Below are positions 39,583-50,251 of a stretch of 64,000 nucleotides of DNA, piece after piece (position 1 is the first letter of the stretch; each line of letters begins with the position of its first letter). The translations under genes were made by a program, and so were the position numbers. The stretch is from Prochlorococcus sp. AG-388-F11 (lineage in GTDB: Bacteria > Cyanobacteriota > Cyanobacteriia > PCC-6307 > Cyanobiaceae): NCBI GenBank assembly GCA_003279845.1, contig QCGP01000007.1, forward strand, positions 1 to 64,000, in the 5' to 3' direction. The notes beneath the pieces were generated by a model that was not told where the DNA came from, did no database searches, and worked only from the letters and a program-made list of their open reading frames with translations.

Positions 39583-41055
39583 GTGCAAAACATCATAACT
39601 ACCTTAAAGAAATTGTTTTATCTTTGGAGGCGAAGTCAAGTCCCAGTAAAACAACCAATTAAAATTTCAAGAATAGATAATCTCATAATTTTTTTAGTAT
39701 GCATTTTAATTTCAATAATTTCTTCTTATAAATTACTTCTTACCTCACCTTTAAATCTCGCAGATATTTTTTCTTGGTTTTTGAACTTTACTGAAATACT
39801 TATGTGTTCCGGAGTTTTGATATTAGTTTCAAAAAAAGAGAATCCCACAATTTCTTCAAGACAGATCTTCTTGATCATTACTCTTCTTTTGGCATTGCAA
39901 GTTACGAAATTAGCCTTAACTTCAACAATAAGTCCATTATCTATGATTATTCCACCGGCATTAATAATATCTCAAGGAATGGGAAGCATAACAGCTTTAG
40001 CTTGGGTATCAATAGCGAGTCTTATTTGGCCTGATCCAGAAATTGTTATCAATAACAATTTATTTTTTATTTTATTAGTTTGTGCTTCAATAGTATCTCT
40101 TCTTGGAGGAAGAATAAGAAGTAGAGCTCAATTACTTCAACTATCAATTTTTGTCCCTATTGGATCGTTCTTGAGTCAATGGATATTGATAGGTAAAGAT
40201 AAAATATCTCTTTTTAATACTCAAGATTTTGTTTTAGATACTGGGGATATATTTTCTGATTCCTTGGTACTGGCAATAGCTATGCTTTTTACAATTTTAT
40301 TTATTCCTATTTTTGAATCGATATTCGGATTATTAACTAAAGCAAGATTACTCGAATTAGCTGATAAAGAGAAACCTCTCATTAGAAGATTATCTATTGA
40401 AGCTCCTGGTACTTTTGAACATACATTATTGATATGTGGTTTGGCAGAGGAAGCAACAAGAATGATTGGGGGAGATATTGATCTAATTAAAACTGGAGCG
40501 TTATATCATGATGTAGGTAAATTACATGCCCCTAATTGGTTTATTGAGAATCAGGATGGCTCAAGAAATCCTCATGACGAAATAGATGATCCTATTAAAA
40601 GCGCAGAGGTATTACAGGCGCATGTTGATGAAGGATTAAAGTATGCAAGAAAAAATAGATTGCCTCAGGCAATTGCTAATTTTATCCCAGAACATCAAGG
40701 CACTCTAAAAATGGGATATTTTTTTCACAAAGCTAAAGAAAAAAATCTCAATATTGATGAAAATGATTTCAGATACAAAGGACCTGTACCTCAGTCAAAA
40801 GAGACAGCTATTTTAATGCTTGCTGATGGATGTGAAGCAGCACTAAGAGCTATGAATATTAACGCATCTGATAAACAAGCTTTGGAAACAATTTCTAAAA
40901 TTATCTACTCACGTCAACAAGATGGTCAACTAGAAAATAGTAATTTATCGAAGGGAGAAATATTTTTAATTAAAAGAGCTTTCTTGAATGTATGGAAAAG
41001 AATTAGACATAGAAGAATCCAGTATCCAACTAGTAAAAATAATACTTTTTCATGA
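39583..41055 (+). CDS. Seven-helix membrane HD-domain phosphohydrolase, PgpH/YqfF type
   Basis: This is a candidate c-di-AMP phosphodiesterase. About seven hydrophobic helices (from about residue 30 to 250) precede a cytoplasmic HD domain: FEHTLLICGLAEEA, the HD pair in LYHDVGKLHAPNWF, and EHQGT. This helix-plus-HD order is that of PgpH, but PgpH has a large extracellular N-terminal domain before the helices. Here that part is missing and the protein is 490 instead of about 700 residues. The start is GTG. The window also encodes the cyclase CdaA, which supports the c-di-AMP reading. Confidence 0.88.
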   Translation: MQNIITTLKKLFYLWRRSQVPVKQPIKISRIDNLIIFLVCILISIISSYKLLLTSPLNLADIFSWFLNFTEILMCSGVLILVSKKENPTISSRQIFLIITLLLALQVTKLALTSTISPLSMIIPPALIISQGMGSITALAWVSIASLIWPDPEIVINNNLFFILLVCASIVSLLGGRIRSRAQLLQLSIFVPIGSFLSQWILIGKDKISLFNTQDFVLDTGDIFSDSLVLAIAMLFTILFIPIFESIFGLLTKARLLELADKEKPLIRRLSIEAPGTFEHTLLICGLAEEATRMIGGDIDLIKTGALYHDVGKLHAPNWFIENQDGSRNPHDEIDDPIKSAEVLQAHVDEGLKYARKNRLPQAIANFIPEHQGTLKMGYFFHKAKEKNLNIDENDFRYKGPVPQSKETAILMLADGCEAALRAMNINASDKQALETISKIIYSRQQDGQLENSNLSKGEIFLIKRAFLNVWKRIRHRRIQYPTSKNNTFS

Positions 41056-41068
41056 ATTTCTTTTGAAA

Positions 41069-41461
41069 CTATAGCCTAATAGTTTTTCGATGTTTTGGAT
41101 TACACCAATATAAAAGAGCTAAAGTACTGAATAATGTTGTTAAAAGGGTTAGCCCACCAATTCCAAAAATGTCTTTAAGAGTTATGAGCCTTACAACTGA
41201 ATAGGGACCCATACCAGAAATAACCATTGATAAAGATACAAGAGTTAAAGTTACCCCCCATTTTCTTTCTGCTAGAAGAGCTGCTGAAGAAACTATTCCA
41301 ACTATCGCTGCAGGCCAACCTAGGCTTATTGCAAGAGTTATATTTGCAACTTTTAGTGGAGGGCCAAAACTTATTATTAAAGCGATTATCGGAAGTGCGA
41401 TTATATTGCTGACCAAGCCAATCCATGAAAGTGCCCAATAACCTAATAGCCTTTCTTTCAT
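41069..41461 (-). CDS. Small four-helix membrane protein, unknown function
   Basis: This 130-residue protein is almost wholly hydrophobic, with likely membrane helices at about 10-32, 38-62, 70-87 and 98-118. The short tail is basic (NPKHRKTIRL). I recognise no family. It sits between the HD-phosphohydrolase (convergent, 13-base gap) and leuA (same strand, 81 bases), so it may read through from leuA. Confidence 0.7.
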   Translation of the reverse strand: MKERLLGYWALSWIGLVSNIIALPIIALIISFGPPLKVANITLAISLGWPAAIVGIVSSAALLAERKWGVTLTLVSLSMVISGMGPYSVVRLITLKDIFGIGGLTLLTTLFSTLALLYWCNPKHRKTIRL

Positions 41462-41542
41462 TATTAACTACTTAAACTATTAGATTAATCTACATTATTA
41501 CGAGACTATTTTTATTGCTACTTAATAATCCTAAGAAATAAT

Positions 41543-43183
41543 CTAATTTGTAGGTTTGGATAGAAATGTTTTCTCAGGATTTTCTAAATTATCAAATTGT
41601 GGATGAATTGAATTTCTTTTCTCAGAAAATACAAGCCTATTTAAAGCATTAACGTATGCATTCGCAGCCGCAACAACTACATCCGTGTCAGCAGAATGTC
41701 CAGAATATATTTTGTTATCTCTTCTTATTCTTATTGTTACTTCTCCCAAAGCATCAATACCTTCAGTAACGGATTTAACAGAAAATTCTATTAATTCATT
41801 GGGAACTTTAGCTAATTTGTTTAATGCCTCGCATACTGCATCAACTGGTCCAGTACCTATTGCTACAGAAGAATCCTCAGTATCATCTTCTGTGTTAAGA
41901 AGAGTGATAGTTGCTGTAGGTTTAGATGCGTTGCCGCAGCTTACTTGTACAAGCCTTAATTGAAATTTGGCCTCTGGAAGCTGTACTTGTTCACTAACAA
42001 TTGCTTCTAAATCTCTATCAGTAATTTCTCTTTTCCTATCGGCTAAATCCTTAAAACGAGCAAAAGCATCATTTAAGTCTTCCCTACTCAAGTCATATCC
42101 CATCTCTTCTAATCTTGCTCTCACCGCACTTCTTCCACTAAGCTTTCCTAAAGATATTTTATTGTCGCTCAAGCCAATAGTTTTTGCATCAATAATTTCG
42201 TAAGTAAGTCTATTTTTTAAGACCCCATCCTGATGAATTCCTGACTCATGGGCAAAAGCATTAGCTCCCACAATCGCTTTATTTGGTTGAACTGTCATTC
42301 CAGTTAGGTTTGAAACAAGCCTAGAGGTTTTTGTTATCTCTTCAGTTCGAATAGCTGTAAGAGGAGTTGGTGAGTTTGGATCTCTATTGAAGAAATTATT
42401 GAAAAAACTTTTTCTGACATGTAATGCCATTACTAATTCTTCTAGAGAGGCGTTTCCTGCTCTTTCGCCAATTCCATTTATCGTACATTCAAGTTGTCTG
42501 GCTCCATTTTTTACTGCCTCTAGAAAATTGGCAACAGCTAAACCTAGATCATTATGACCATGTACTGAAATTACTGCCTCATCAATATTTGGAACATTTC
42601 TATTTATATCGGTAATTAGTTTTCCAAATTCACTAGGAGTTGTAAATCCAACAGTATCAGGAATATTTATTGTAGTCGCCCCTGCAGAAATTGCTAGTTG
42701 AATTACTTCGTATAAAAATTCAGGATCACTCCTAGAGGCATCTTCACAAGAAAACTCAATATCATCTACCAATGATTTTGCATAATTAACCATTTCTGGA
42801 ACTATTTGAAGAACATCTTTTCTGGACTTTTTAAGTTTATGTTTAAGGTGAATATCACTTGTAGCAATAAATGTATGTATTCTTTTCTTGGGCGCTGGAC
42901 TTACTGCTTCATAACATGCTTTTATATCACCTTCTGACGCTCTTGCTAAGCCACATATTATAGGACCATTTTCTTTCCCTACAGCATTTGCAATTTTATT
43001 AACAGCTTTAAAATCTCCTGGACTTGCAAAAGGGAACCCAGCCTCAATAACATCTACGCCTAATCTCGCTAGTTGATGTGCTATGGCAAGCTTTTCTTCA
43101 AGGTTTAAACTGGCACCAGGAGATTGCTCTCCATCACGAAGAGTCGTATCAAAGATCAAAATTCTTCCAGGATCTTTGGACAT
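41543..43183 (-). CDS. leuA: 2-isopropylmalate synthase
   Basis: This is the first committed enzyme of leucine synthesis. The N-terminal TIM barrel has the signature [13 protein letters not shown] and the metal motif [12 protein letters not shown]. The C-terminal allosteric domain (from about 400) gives leucine feedback. The length of 546 residues is normal for the long bacterial form. The start codon follows a gap of 222 bases shared with a divergent GH57 gene. A 16-base perfect inverted repeat lies five bases beyond the start on the leader side (43189-43204). Confidence 0.95.
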   Translation of the reverse strand: MSKDPGRILIFDTTLRDGEQSPGASLNLEEKLAIAHQLARLGVDVIEAGFPFASPGDFKAVNKIANAVGKENGPIICGLARASEGDIKACYEAVSPAPKKRIHTFIATSDIHLKHKLKKSRKDVLQIVPEMVNYAKSLVDDIEFSCEDASRSDPEFLYEVIQLAISAGATTINIPDTVGFTTPSEFGKLITDINRNVPNIDEAVISVHGHNDLGLAVANFLEAVKNGARQLECTINGIGERAGNASLEELVMALHVRKSFFNNFFNRDPNSPTPLTAIRTEEITKTSRLVSNLTGMTVQPNKAIVGANAFAHESGIHQDGVLKNRLTYEIIDAKTIGLSDNKISLGKLSGRSAVRARLEEMGYDLSREDLNDAFARFKDLADRKREITDRDLEAIVSEQVQLPEAKFQLRLVQVSCGNASKPTATITLLNTEDDTEDSSVAIGTGPVDAVCEALNKLAKVPNELIEFSVKSVTEGIDALGEVTIRIRRDNKIYSGHSADTDVVVAAANAYVNALNRLVFSEKRNSIHPQFDNLENPEKTFLSKPTN

Positions 43184-43405
43184 ATAACAAGATTATTTAA
43201 TCTTATTTTAAGCTAATTAAAAAAAATTGACTAGATTTTGTTTAACAAAACTTTCTATGGGCTTATTACTTAACAATATTGGTTAAAATTCTGAGAAAAA
43301 AAATTAAATAATTTATTTATTAAAGTATTGTTTTAAGATTAAAGCTTCCTTTTATAAAATGTTGATTTTGACTTTTTATAAAATTAAAGGCATAAATTTA
43401 AAAAT
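43184..43405. promoter_or_regulatory. Divergent leuA / GH57 intergenic region with repeats
   Basis: This 222-base gap must hold promoters for both genes. Visible features are a perfect inverted repeat AAGATTATTTAATCTT (43189-43204) in the leuA leader, arms TTAAC and GTTAA (43270-43274 and 43282-43286) with a seven-base spacer, and a ten-base direct repeat TTTATAAAAT at 43351-43360 and 43375-43384. No promoter stands out with certainty. AT-richness makes such repeats likely by chance. Confidence 0.3.
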
Positions 43406-44989
43406 ATGAATGGGCAATATCCAAAAAAAAATGTTTTAGGGCAGTTAGCGATAGTTTTGCATGCTCATCTTCCCTATGTCAGAAAAAATGAAAAAAACTC
43501 CTTAGAAGAGGATTGGTTATTTCAAGCGATATTGGAGTGTTACATACCACTACTTCAATCAATAGAATCTTCAAAGAATGAAAATCCTTTAAATACAAAA
43601 CTTACTATTAGTTTGTCCCCAACATTATTATCACTTCTTAATAATAAGCAAATTCAAGAAACCTTCCCAAGTTGGATTAAAACAAGGAATGATTTCTTAA
43701 GTGAACTGCCTCAAGAAGAAAAAAATGCCTCCGAATTTTTAATGAAAAATCTTAATGATAAATACTTATACTGGCAAAATTGTTCTGGAAATTTAATTGA
43801 GAGGTTTAGAGATTTAAATAACTCTGGAAATTTGGATATTCTTACTTGTGCTGCTACCCATGGATATTTACCAATCCTAAGAGAAAATCCTGAAACTGTT
43901 AAAGGACAAATTAATACAGCCATTAGTAGCCATAAAAATATTTTTGGAACTAAGCCTTTTGGTATTTGGTTACCTGAATGTGCCTATTATGAAAATTTAG
44001 ATGAAATACTATTTAATTCTGGAATTAGATATGCAATCTTAGATGGTCATGGGATTCTTAATTCCACACCAAGGCCTAGGTATGGTGTATACGCACCGAT
44101 CTGTTCAAAAAAAGGAGTTGCTTTCTTCGGAAGAGATAGTGAGTCAACCTTGCCTGTATGGTCCGCTAAGGATGGATTCCCAGGGGATAAAGTTTACAGG
44201 GAATTTCATAAAGATTTGGGTTGGGAATTACCTCTCTCTAAACTCCAAAAGAAAGGGATTTCAACTAAGAGACCTTTGGGGTTAAAGTTTCATAAAATTA
44301 CAGATGAAAACGTATCCCTAGGGAAAAAGGAGTTTTACTTAGAAAATGAAGCCAAAAAGAAAGCGGAAGAACATGCGGATGCCTATCTAATAGCGAGATC
44401 CAAACAATTAGAAAAATTAACTTTATCCTCTTCCTTTAAACCTTTGTTGGTAGCTCCATTTGATGCAGAGTTATTTGGCCATTGGTGGTACGAGGGACCT
44501 TTATTTATTAAAAGTATTTTAAAAAATTCTAGTAAGTATTCAGTTAAGCTAACAAATTTAAAAGAATTCTTACTTCAACAGCCAAATCTTCAGATTTGTG
44601 ATCCATCGCCATCAAGTTGGGGGCAAGGTGGATATCATAATTACTGGATTAATGATGCAAATGCATGGATAGTTCCAGAAATTACAAAAGCAGGCTCAAC
44701 TTTTGTTGATTTATGCTCAAAAAATTTAAATAATGATTTATCCTCAAGACTTTTCAAGCAAGCAGCAAGAGAATTACTTCTCTCTGAGTCCTCTGATTGG
44801 AGTTTCATCCTAAGAGCTGGAACTACAACTGAACTTGCAAAAGAGAGGATAGAAAGACACTTGTTTAGATTTTGGAAATTAGTTGAAATGATTAAAAATC
44901 ATACTAATATCAATTTCAAGTTTCTTGAAGATATTGAGGAAGAAGATAAAGTTTTCCCAGATATTAATATTGATGATTGGCGAAAATAA
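43406..44989 (+). CDS. GH57 1,4-alpha-glucan branching enzyme (DUF1957 type)
   Basis: This glycoside hydrolase family 57 protein probably introduces alpha-1,6 branches into glycogen. It begins with the HAHLPYVR motif. The likely nucleophile is Glu191 in WLPECAYY, and the likely acid is Asp353 in APFDAELFGHWWYEG. A C-terminal helical domain follows, as in the characterised GH57 branching enzymes. The 527-residue length is typical. It is separate from the usual GH13 GlgB and its contribution in vivo is uncertain. It is convergent with the lycopene cyclase gene with five bases between stops. Confidence 0.9.
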   Translation: MNGQYPKKNVLGQLAIVLHAHLPYVRKNEKNSLEEDWLFQAILECYIPLLQSIESSKNENPLNTKLTISLSPTLLSLLNNKQIQETFPSWIKTRNDFLSELPQEEKNASEFLMKNLNDKYLYWQNCSGNLIERFRDLNNSGNLDILTCAATHGYLPILRENPETVKGQINTAISSHKNIFGTKPFGIWLPECAYYENLDEILFNSGIRYAILDGHGILNSTPRPRYGVYAPICSKKGVAFFGRDSESTLPVWSAKDGFPGDKVYREFHKDLGWELPLSKLQKKGISTKRPLGLKFHKITDENVSLGKKEFYLENEAKKKAEEHADAYLIARSKQLEKLTLSSSFKPLLVAPFDAELFGHWWYEGPLFIKSILKNSSKYSVKLTNLKEFLLQQPNLQICDPSPSSWGQGGYHNYWINDANAWIVPEITKAGSTFVDLCSKNLNNDLSSRLFKQAARELLLSESSDWSFILRAGTTTELAKERIERHLFRFWKLVEMIKNHTNINFKFLEDIEEEDKVFPDINIDDWRK

Positions 44990-44994
44990 AAATA

Positions 44995-46206
44995 CTAATT
45001 TAACTTAAGCATTCCTAGTTTTACTTTTAGAGGTGAATTTATAAACATCTTGCTCATCACATAAATTAGTTTTGGAAGTGGATGTGTATTAGTAAGAAAA
45101 CCTACCCATTCATTTGTTGATAATTTAAAGAAATTCGAGAAAAAGCTTCTCAGTCTACTTTCATCAAAACTCATTAATCTTCTTAGACCGTATTGATAAA
45201 GTTTGTGCCTTTGTGTTAGCTCATAAGGCCAAAGGATATCCCAACCTTTCGTTGCTAGTTCTAGGGAACTTAGATGAGGTTCTTTAAAATAGATTGCTAA
45301 TTTTTCTGCTAGGAGTGGAGCCCTTCTTAATAGAGAACCGATCATATATCCTGACGCAGGGTGCACCATACTTGCAGATCCTCCAAAACCAAGTACGAAT
45401 TGTTTTTTAAATGGGAGCGGTAAATTCATTGGGAAAAGGCAATTCTCTTCATGAAAAATTTCACTTACCTCAATACCCTTACTATTCAGTCTTTTAAATA
45501 GTCTTTTTTTAAGATTTTCTTGTGATAATGCAGGATAACTAGCTAATGATGTTTCCTCAACAAAAAAAGTTTCGTTTCCCAAGTCCATTGCATAAAGAAA
45601 AGAAGGTGATGATAACTTTTCATCATTGTTTAAATGATTTGGGCGAAAATCCATTAAGACAAACTGTTCTTTATTTACAGGTGGCGATGAAAATTTACCC
45701 ACAATTCCATAGGCAGCTTGTTGAGCTATTTCATTTTGAACTGGTCTTTTTACAAAATTACTTTTATGACCACTTGCGTCAATAACTAACCTAGCCTTTA
45801 TTCTTAGACCTGAAAAACAAATTACCTCTGATAGTTTATTTTTCTCTATTATTTCTTTTGCCGTTTCATTCAACCATTCAATCCCTTTACATTTTTTTAA
45901 AAGTTCATTTTGAAAGGCTTCTTGATTTATTAGGCCATAATCGTAGTTATGATTTGTCGGAGTATCTCCTTTTTTATTTACCCCATTCCCAAAAAAACTA
46001 ACGGTTTTACGCCATCGATGAGATAACAAAGACTCTAAACCTAATTCCTCTAATTCAGATGCCCATATACCATATGTATTCTCCCACTTCTCATTTGGAG
46101 ATTTAGTTGATATTCCCTTTATATTTAGCTCCTGCTTTGCTAATTCTGAAGCTAAACATAATGCTGCAGGACCGGAACCTAAAATTAAAATGTCAAGTAT
46201 TTCCAT
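44995..46206 (-). CDS. crtL: Lycopene cyclase (probably beta type)
   Basis: This is a flavoprotein-like cyclase that closes the rings of lycopene on the way to zeaxanthin and alpha-carotene. The dinucleotide site is LILGSGPAALCLASELA at the N-terminus, followed by YGIWASELEELGL, and a late FGGSASMVHPASGYMIGSLL. The length of 403 residues fits the CrtL family. Prochlorococcus has two related enzymes, beta and epsilon. The choice of beta is from overall appearance and is only moderately sure. It is 22 bases downstream of gyrA on the same strand. Confidence 0.88.
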   Translation of the reverse strand: MEILDILILGSGPAALCLASELAKQELNIKGISTKSPNEKWENTYGIWASELEELGLESLLSHRWRKTVSFFGNGVNKKGDTPTNHNYDYGLINQEAFQNELLKKCKGIEWLNETAKEIIEKNKLSEVICFSGLRIKARLVIDASGHKSNFVKRPVQNEIAQQAAYGIVGKFSSPPVNKEQFVLMDFRPNHLNNDEKLSSPSFLYAMDLGNETFFVEETSLASYPALSQENLKKRLFKRLNSKGIEVSEIFHEENCLFPMNLPLPFKKQFVLGFGGSASMVHPASGYMIGSLLRRAPLLAEKLAIYFKEPHLSSLELATKGWDILWPYELTQRHKLYQYGLRRLMSFDESRLRSFFSNFFKLSTNEWVGFLTNTHPLPKLIYVMSKMFINSPLKVKLGMLKLN

Positions 46207-46228
46207 ATTATCTAATTAGCAGTTGTTT

Positions 46229-48826
46229 TTAATTTTCTTTCTCCGAGCTTATTGGTTCAATTTCCTCTATTTGTTCTCGAGGAACTAATACCACTTCTGA
46301 TAAATGATCACCCTCATCAAGTCTTTGTAATTTTACTCCTGTGGCAGCTCTTGATTGCTGAGAGATTTTATCTGCATTTGTTCTAACTATTACACCTTTT
46401 TCGGTCACAAAAAGTAACTCTTCTCCTTCTCCAAGGACCTTCAAACAAACTAATACATCATCTTTAATTCTAAATTTTATCGTCCTTAAACCCATTCCTG
46501 CTCTTTTTTGTAATCTAAACTGTGATACGGGAACTCTTTTCCCCAGTCCAAATGCACTGGCTATTAAGACCCAAGGACCTTTTGAAGATTGAACTTCAAG
46601 ATTCTCATCAGTTTCATTATTAAGTTCTTCATTTTTAGCTAATTGATCTACTAAATCAGATGTCAACACATCCATAGACACTAGATTATCTCCCTTCCTC
46701 AGGTTCATAGATTTAACCCCTCTCGCTGTCCTGCCAAGTGGCCTTAATTCGTTGATATCTAATCTGAAATGAATAGCCATACCTGTTCTTGATCCGATTA
46801 AAACACTATCGCCTTCTTTAGATAATCTGACCCATGTTAAGGCGTCTCCATCCTCAAGATTAATTGCTATCAGACCATTTGAACGAATTTTTGAGAAAGC
46901 AGAGAGTGAAGTTCTTTTTATAAATCCAGCCCTTGTTAGCATTAATAAATAACAATCGTTGTCAAAAGAATCTATTGCAACTAGTGAAGTTATTTTTTCT
47001 TCTCTTGGTATCGGGAGAAGTTGAACTGATGGAGTGCCTTTTGCGGTTCTGCTATTCGTAGGGACTCTATATGCTGGGAGAGCATAAGCAACTCCTCTAT
47101 CACTGAAAAGTAAAAGAGTATCATGGTCGTTACAGCTTATAAATAATTTAACCTCATCATCTCCTTGGGTCTTTGTGCCAGCTTTACCCCTTGACCCACG
47201 ACTGGTGGATTCAAATTCATTAACAGGCATCCTTTTTAAGTAACCTGTTTCAGTTAGTAAAACTACTGATCTGTCATTAGCTATAAGATCAATATCATCA
47301 AGACCACCTCCTAGATCTAGTATTTGTGTTTTTCTTGGGGAAGAAAATCTTTCATCAATTTTATTAATTTCCTCAAGAATAATTTCAAAAATTCTTTCTT
47401 TACTATTTAATATTTGCTGATATTTGTTGATTTTTCTTGTTAATTCATCATGTTCCGCTTTGATTTTATCTGCCTCTAGAGCTGTTAATCTTCTTAACTG
47501 CATTTGTAAAATTGCGTCTGCCTGGGTTGAAGATAACTCATGATCAGTTTGTAATTTTTCTCGAGCTGAAATTGTATCTTTCGCTGATCTTATTAGATTT
47601 ATAATTTCATCCATAGCATCTAAGGCCAATAAAAGACCCTTTACAATATGATCCCTTTCTTCTGCCTTTTTTAATAGAAATCCCGTTCTACGTCTTATTG
47701 TCTCTACCCTAAAATCTAGAAATACATCTAACATTTTACGAAGTGAAAGAGTTATGGGTTCTCCTTTAACTAAAGCTAGAATGTTTGCACTGAAGTTATT
47801 CTGCAACGGTGTTAATTTAAATAAATTATTTAAAACTACTTGTGGATAGGCATCCCTTTTTAGCTCGATAACAATCCTCATACCATCTCGATCACTTTCA
47901 TCTCTAATATCAGAAATTCCCTCTAATTTTTTTTCATTAACTAAGTCCGCAATTCTCTCAATCAATGCTGCTTTATTAGTTTGAAAGGGGAGTTCTGTAA
48001 TTATTACGGCATCTTTTTCTGCCCTGCCAGCTGATTTAATTTGTTCAATATTTGCGACACCTCTCATAGTTATAGACCCCCTTCCTGTTTTAAAAGTTTC
48101 TCTGATTCCATCTCTTCCTAAGATTTGTCCACCAGTTGGGAAATCAGGCCCCTTTATAAGTTCATAAAGTTCTTTATCTTCAACAGAAGGGTTCTTGATT
48201 ATTGATTTTAGACCATTGATTAATTCTCCTAAGTTATGGGGTGGAATATTAGTTGCCATTCCTACTGCTATTCCAGATGATCCATTTAGAAGTAGTTGTG
48301 GTATCCTAGCAGGTAAAACTGTTGGCTCTTGCTGAGAACCGTCAAAATTATCGGCGAAATCTACCGTTTCAGATTCAATATCCTCTAATAAACTTTCATC
48401 CGTAAGAGACTGTAAACGAGATTCTGTATATCTCATTGCTGCTGGAGGATCGTTATCAACAGAACCAAAGTTTCCATGGCCATCTATGAGTGGCATCCTC
48501 ATAGAGAAATCCTGGGCCATCCTAACCAAAGCATCATAAACAGCGGTATCGCCATGCGGGTGGTATTTGCCAAGTACTTCTCCTACAACTCTTGCACATT
48601 TTCTGTATGGTCTACCGCTAGTCAAACCAAGTTCATACATTGCATAAAGAATTCTTCTATGAACTGGTTTTAATCCATCCCTTGCATCTGGAAGAGCACG
48701 ACCAACTATAACGCTCATTGCATACTCAAGGTATGAACGAGACATCTCATTTCTTAGGTCAGTCTGAATAATTCGGTCGTTATCTTCGCTTAATCCTGAG
48801 TTATCGGAATCTAAAATATCAGACAT
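46229..48826 (-). CDS. gyrA: DNA gyrase subunit A
   Basis: This is the breakage-reunion subunit of the enzyme that adds negative supercoils. The catalytic tyrosine is Tyr133 in RYTESRL. The quinolone-determining region [17 protein letters not shown] has threonine (Thr94) at the place of E. coli Ser83. The C-terminal DNA-wrapping domain carries repeated blades, including the GyrA-box-like segment [14 protein letters not shown]. The length of 865 residues is normal. It is divergent from guaB3 across 179 bases. Confidence 0.96.
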   Translation of the reverse strand: MSDILDSDNSGLSEDNDRIIQTDLRNEMSRSYLEYAMSVIVGRALPDARDGLKPVHRRILYAMYELGLTSGRPYRKCARVVGEVLGKYHPHGDTAVYDALVRMAQDFSMRMPLIDGHGNFGSVDNDPPAAMRYTESRLQSLTDESLLEDIESETVDFADNFDGSQQEPTVLPARIPQLLLNGSSGIAVGMATNIPPHNLGELINGLKSIIKNPSVEDKELYELIKGPDFPTGGQILGRDGIRETFKTGRGSITMRGVANIEQIKSAGRAEKDAVIITELPFQTNKAALIERIADLVNEKKLEGISDIRDESDRDGMRIVIELKRDAYPQVVLNNLFKLTPLQNNFSANILALVKGEPITLSLRKMLDVFLDFRVETIRRRTGFLLKKAEERDHIVKGLLLALDAMDEIINLIRSAKDTISAREKLQTDHELSSTQADAILQMQLRRLTALEADKIKAEHDELTRKINKYQQILNSKERIFEIILEEINKIDERFSSPRKTQILDLGGGLDDIDLIANDRSVVLLTETGYLKRMPVNEFESTSRGSRGKAGTKTQGDDEVKLFISCNDHDTLLLFSDRGVAYALPAYRVPTNSRTAKGTPSVQLLPIPREEKITSLVAIDSFDNDCYLLMLTRAGFIKRTSLSAFSKIRSNGLIAINLEDGDALTWVRLSKEGDSVLIGSRTGMAIHFRLDINELRPLGRTARGVKSMNLRKGDNLVSMDVLTSDLVDQLAKNEELNNETDENLEVQSSKGPWVLIASAFGLGKRVPVSQFRLQKRAGMGLRTIKFRIKDDVLVCLKVLGEGEELLFVTEKGVIVRTNADKISQQSRAATGVKLQRLDEGDHLSEVVLVPREQIEEIEPISSEKEN

Positions 48827-48920
48827 ACAAAAATCCTTTATTTAATAATAATCGCTGATTGTCATAATGAATAAAAAAAAAGATTTATTTAATTCCCAAA
48901 TACTCACATTTACACACAAA

Positions 48921-48945
48921 TCAAAACAAAACCTTTTGTTTTTGA
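48921..48945. repeat. AT-rich inverted repeat in the gyrA-guaB3 gap
   Basis: The arms AAAACAAAA (48923-48931) and TTTTGTTTT (48934-48942) are perfect complements around CC, and the flanks TC/GA extend the match with one bulged base. It lies between two divergent genes, so an operator or a bidirectional terminator-like element are both possible. The stem has only one G-C pair on each side and would be weak as RNA. Confidence 0.35.
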
Positions 48946-49005
48946 ATAAACCTTGGCTTATTGCCCCTTTAGTTGTTAATTTAATCAGAATAGAAGGAAA
49001 CTATC

Positions 49006-50169
49006 GTGAATATTGAACTTAGTTTAAATAAAAAAGTCAGAAGGGCTTATGGCATCGATGAAATAGCGTTAGTCCCAGGGAATAGAACACTTGATTACGA
49101 TTTGACTGATCCTTCTTGGTCAATAGGTAATTTCAAAAGAGAAGTTCCCATCGTCGCAAGTGCCATGGATAGTGTTGTCGATGTCAATACGGCTGTAGAG
49201 CTCACAAAATTAGGTTCCCTAGGGGTTATTAATATGGAGGGCATACAAACAAGATATGAACATCCTGATGAAATTTTGAACCAAATAGCATCAGTCGGGA
49301 AGAATGATTTTGTTCCATTAATGCAGAAAATATACAGTGAACCGGTCAAGGAGGGATTGATAGTACAAAGAATAAATGAGGTAAAAGAAAGAGGAGGTAT
49401 AGCAGCTTTTAGTGGGACTCCCCAAGCTGCCATCAAGTTTAAAGAAACACTTAATAATTCCAAAATAGATTTATTTTTTCTTCAAGGAACAGTTGTATCC
49501 ACTGAACATCTTGGTATGGAAGGTAAGGAAACCTTAAATATTAAAGATCTCTGTCAATCTATGAATGTCCCAGTTGTAGCGGGTAATTGTGTTACTTACG
49601 AAGTTGCAAAACTTCTCATGGATGCTGGAGTTGCAGGATTGATGGTTGGGATAGGACCTGGAGCGGCATGTACATCAAGAGGAGTATTGGGAATTGGAAT
49701 CCCTCAAGCAACTGCAATTGCTGATTGTAGTGCGGCAAGAAATGATTACTTTAAGGAAAGTGGTCGTTATATTTCTATTATTGGTGATGGAGGAATTGTT
49801 ACTGGCGGAGATATCTGTAAATGTTTAGCATGTGGAGCAGATGCTGTAATGATTGGATCCCCAATAGCTAAATCCTCAAACGCTCCAGGTAAAGGATTTC
49901 ACTGGGGTATGGCAACTCCAAGTCCAGTATTGCCAAGGGGTACAAGAATTGAAGTTGGTTCTACAGGATCCTTAGAAAGAATAATTAAAGGCCCTGCCTT
50001 ACTTGATGATGGGACACATAACTTATTAGGAGCCATTAGAACCTCAATGAGTACTCTTGGGGCAAAAAATATTAGAGAAATGCAAGAAGTTGAAATAATT
50101 ATTGCACCATCGCTTCTTACAGAAGGTAAGGTTTATCAAAAAGCTCAGCAGCTTGGGATGGGTAAGTAG
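49006..50169 (+). CDS. guaB: IMP dehydrogenase-family protein (GuaB3 type, no CBS domains)
   Basis: This is a TIM-barrel protein of the IMPDH/GMP reductase family. The catalytic cysteine is Cys222 in GAACTSRGV, and the phosphate-binding GDGGIVTGGD and GADAVMIGSP segments are present. At 387 residues it lacks the paired CBS domains of normal GuaB and fits the shorter actinobacterial/cyanobacterial GuaB3 group, whose exact activity is less settled. The start is GTG, supported by AGAAGGAAA seven bases upstream. The Yfr1 RNA gene follows after 82 bases. Confidence 0.92.
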   Translation: MNIELSLNKKVRRAYGIDEIALVPGNRTLDYDLTDPSWSIGNFKREVPIVASAMDSVVDVNTAVELTKLGSLGVINMEGIQTRYEHPDEILNQIASVGKNDFVPLMQKIYSEPVKEGLIVQRINEVKERGGIAAFSGTPQAAIKFKETLNNSKIDLFFLQGTVVSTEHLGMEGKETLNIKDLCQSMNVPVVAGNCVTYEVAKLLMDAGVAGLMVGIGPGAACTSRGVLGIGIPQATAIADCSAARNDYFKESGRYISIIGDGGIVTGGDICKCLACGADAVMIGSPIAKSSNAPGKGFHWGMATPSPVLPRGTRIEVGSTGSLERIIKGPALLDDGTHNLLGAIRTSMSTLGAKNIREMQEVEIIIAPSLLTEGKVYQKAQQLGMGK

Positions 50170-50239
50170 TTCACTGAGAGCAAAATTATAAATTCTTAGT
50201 GAATTAAGTATTAATTTGAAAAATTTTCTAATTAGGAGT

Positions 50240-50245
50240 TATTAT
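50240..50245 (+). promoter_or_regulatory. Candidate -10 box of yfr1
   Basis: TATTAT lies six bases before the A (50252) where the first Yfr1 stem begins, the normal distance for a sigma-70 -10 element. The -35 region is AT-rich without a clear consensus. This supports independent transcription of the small RNA. Confidence 0.5.
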
Positions 50246-50251
50246 TAAATG

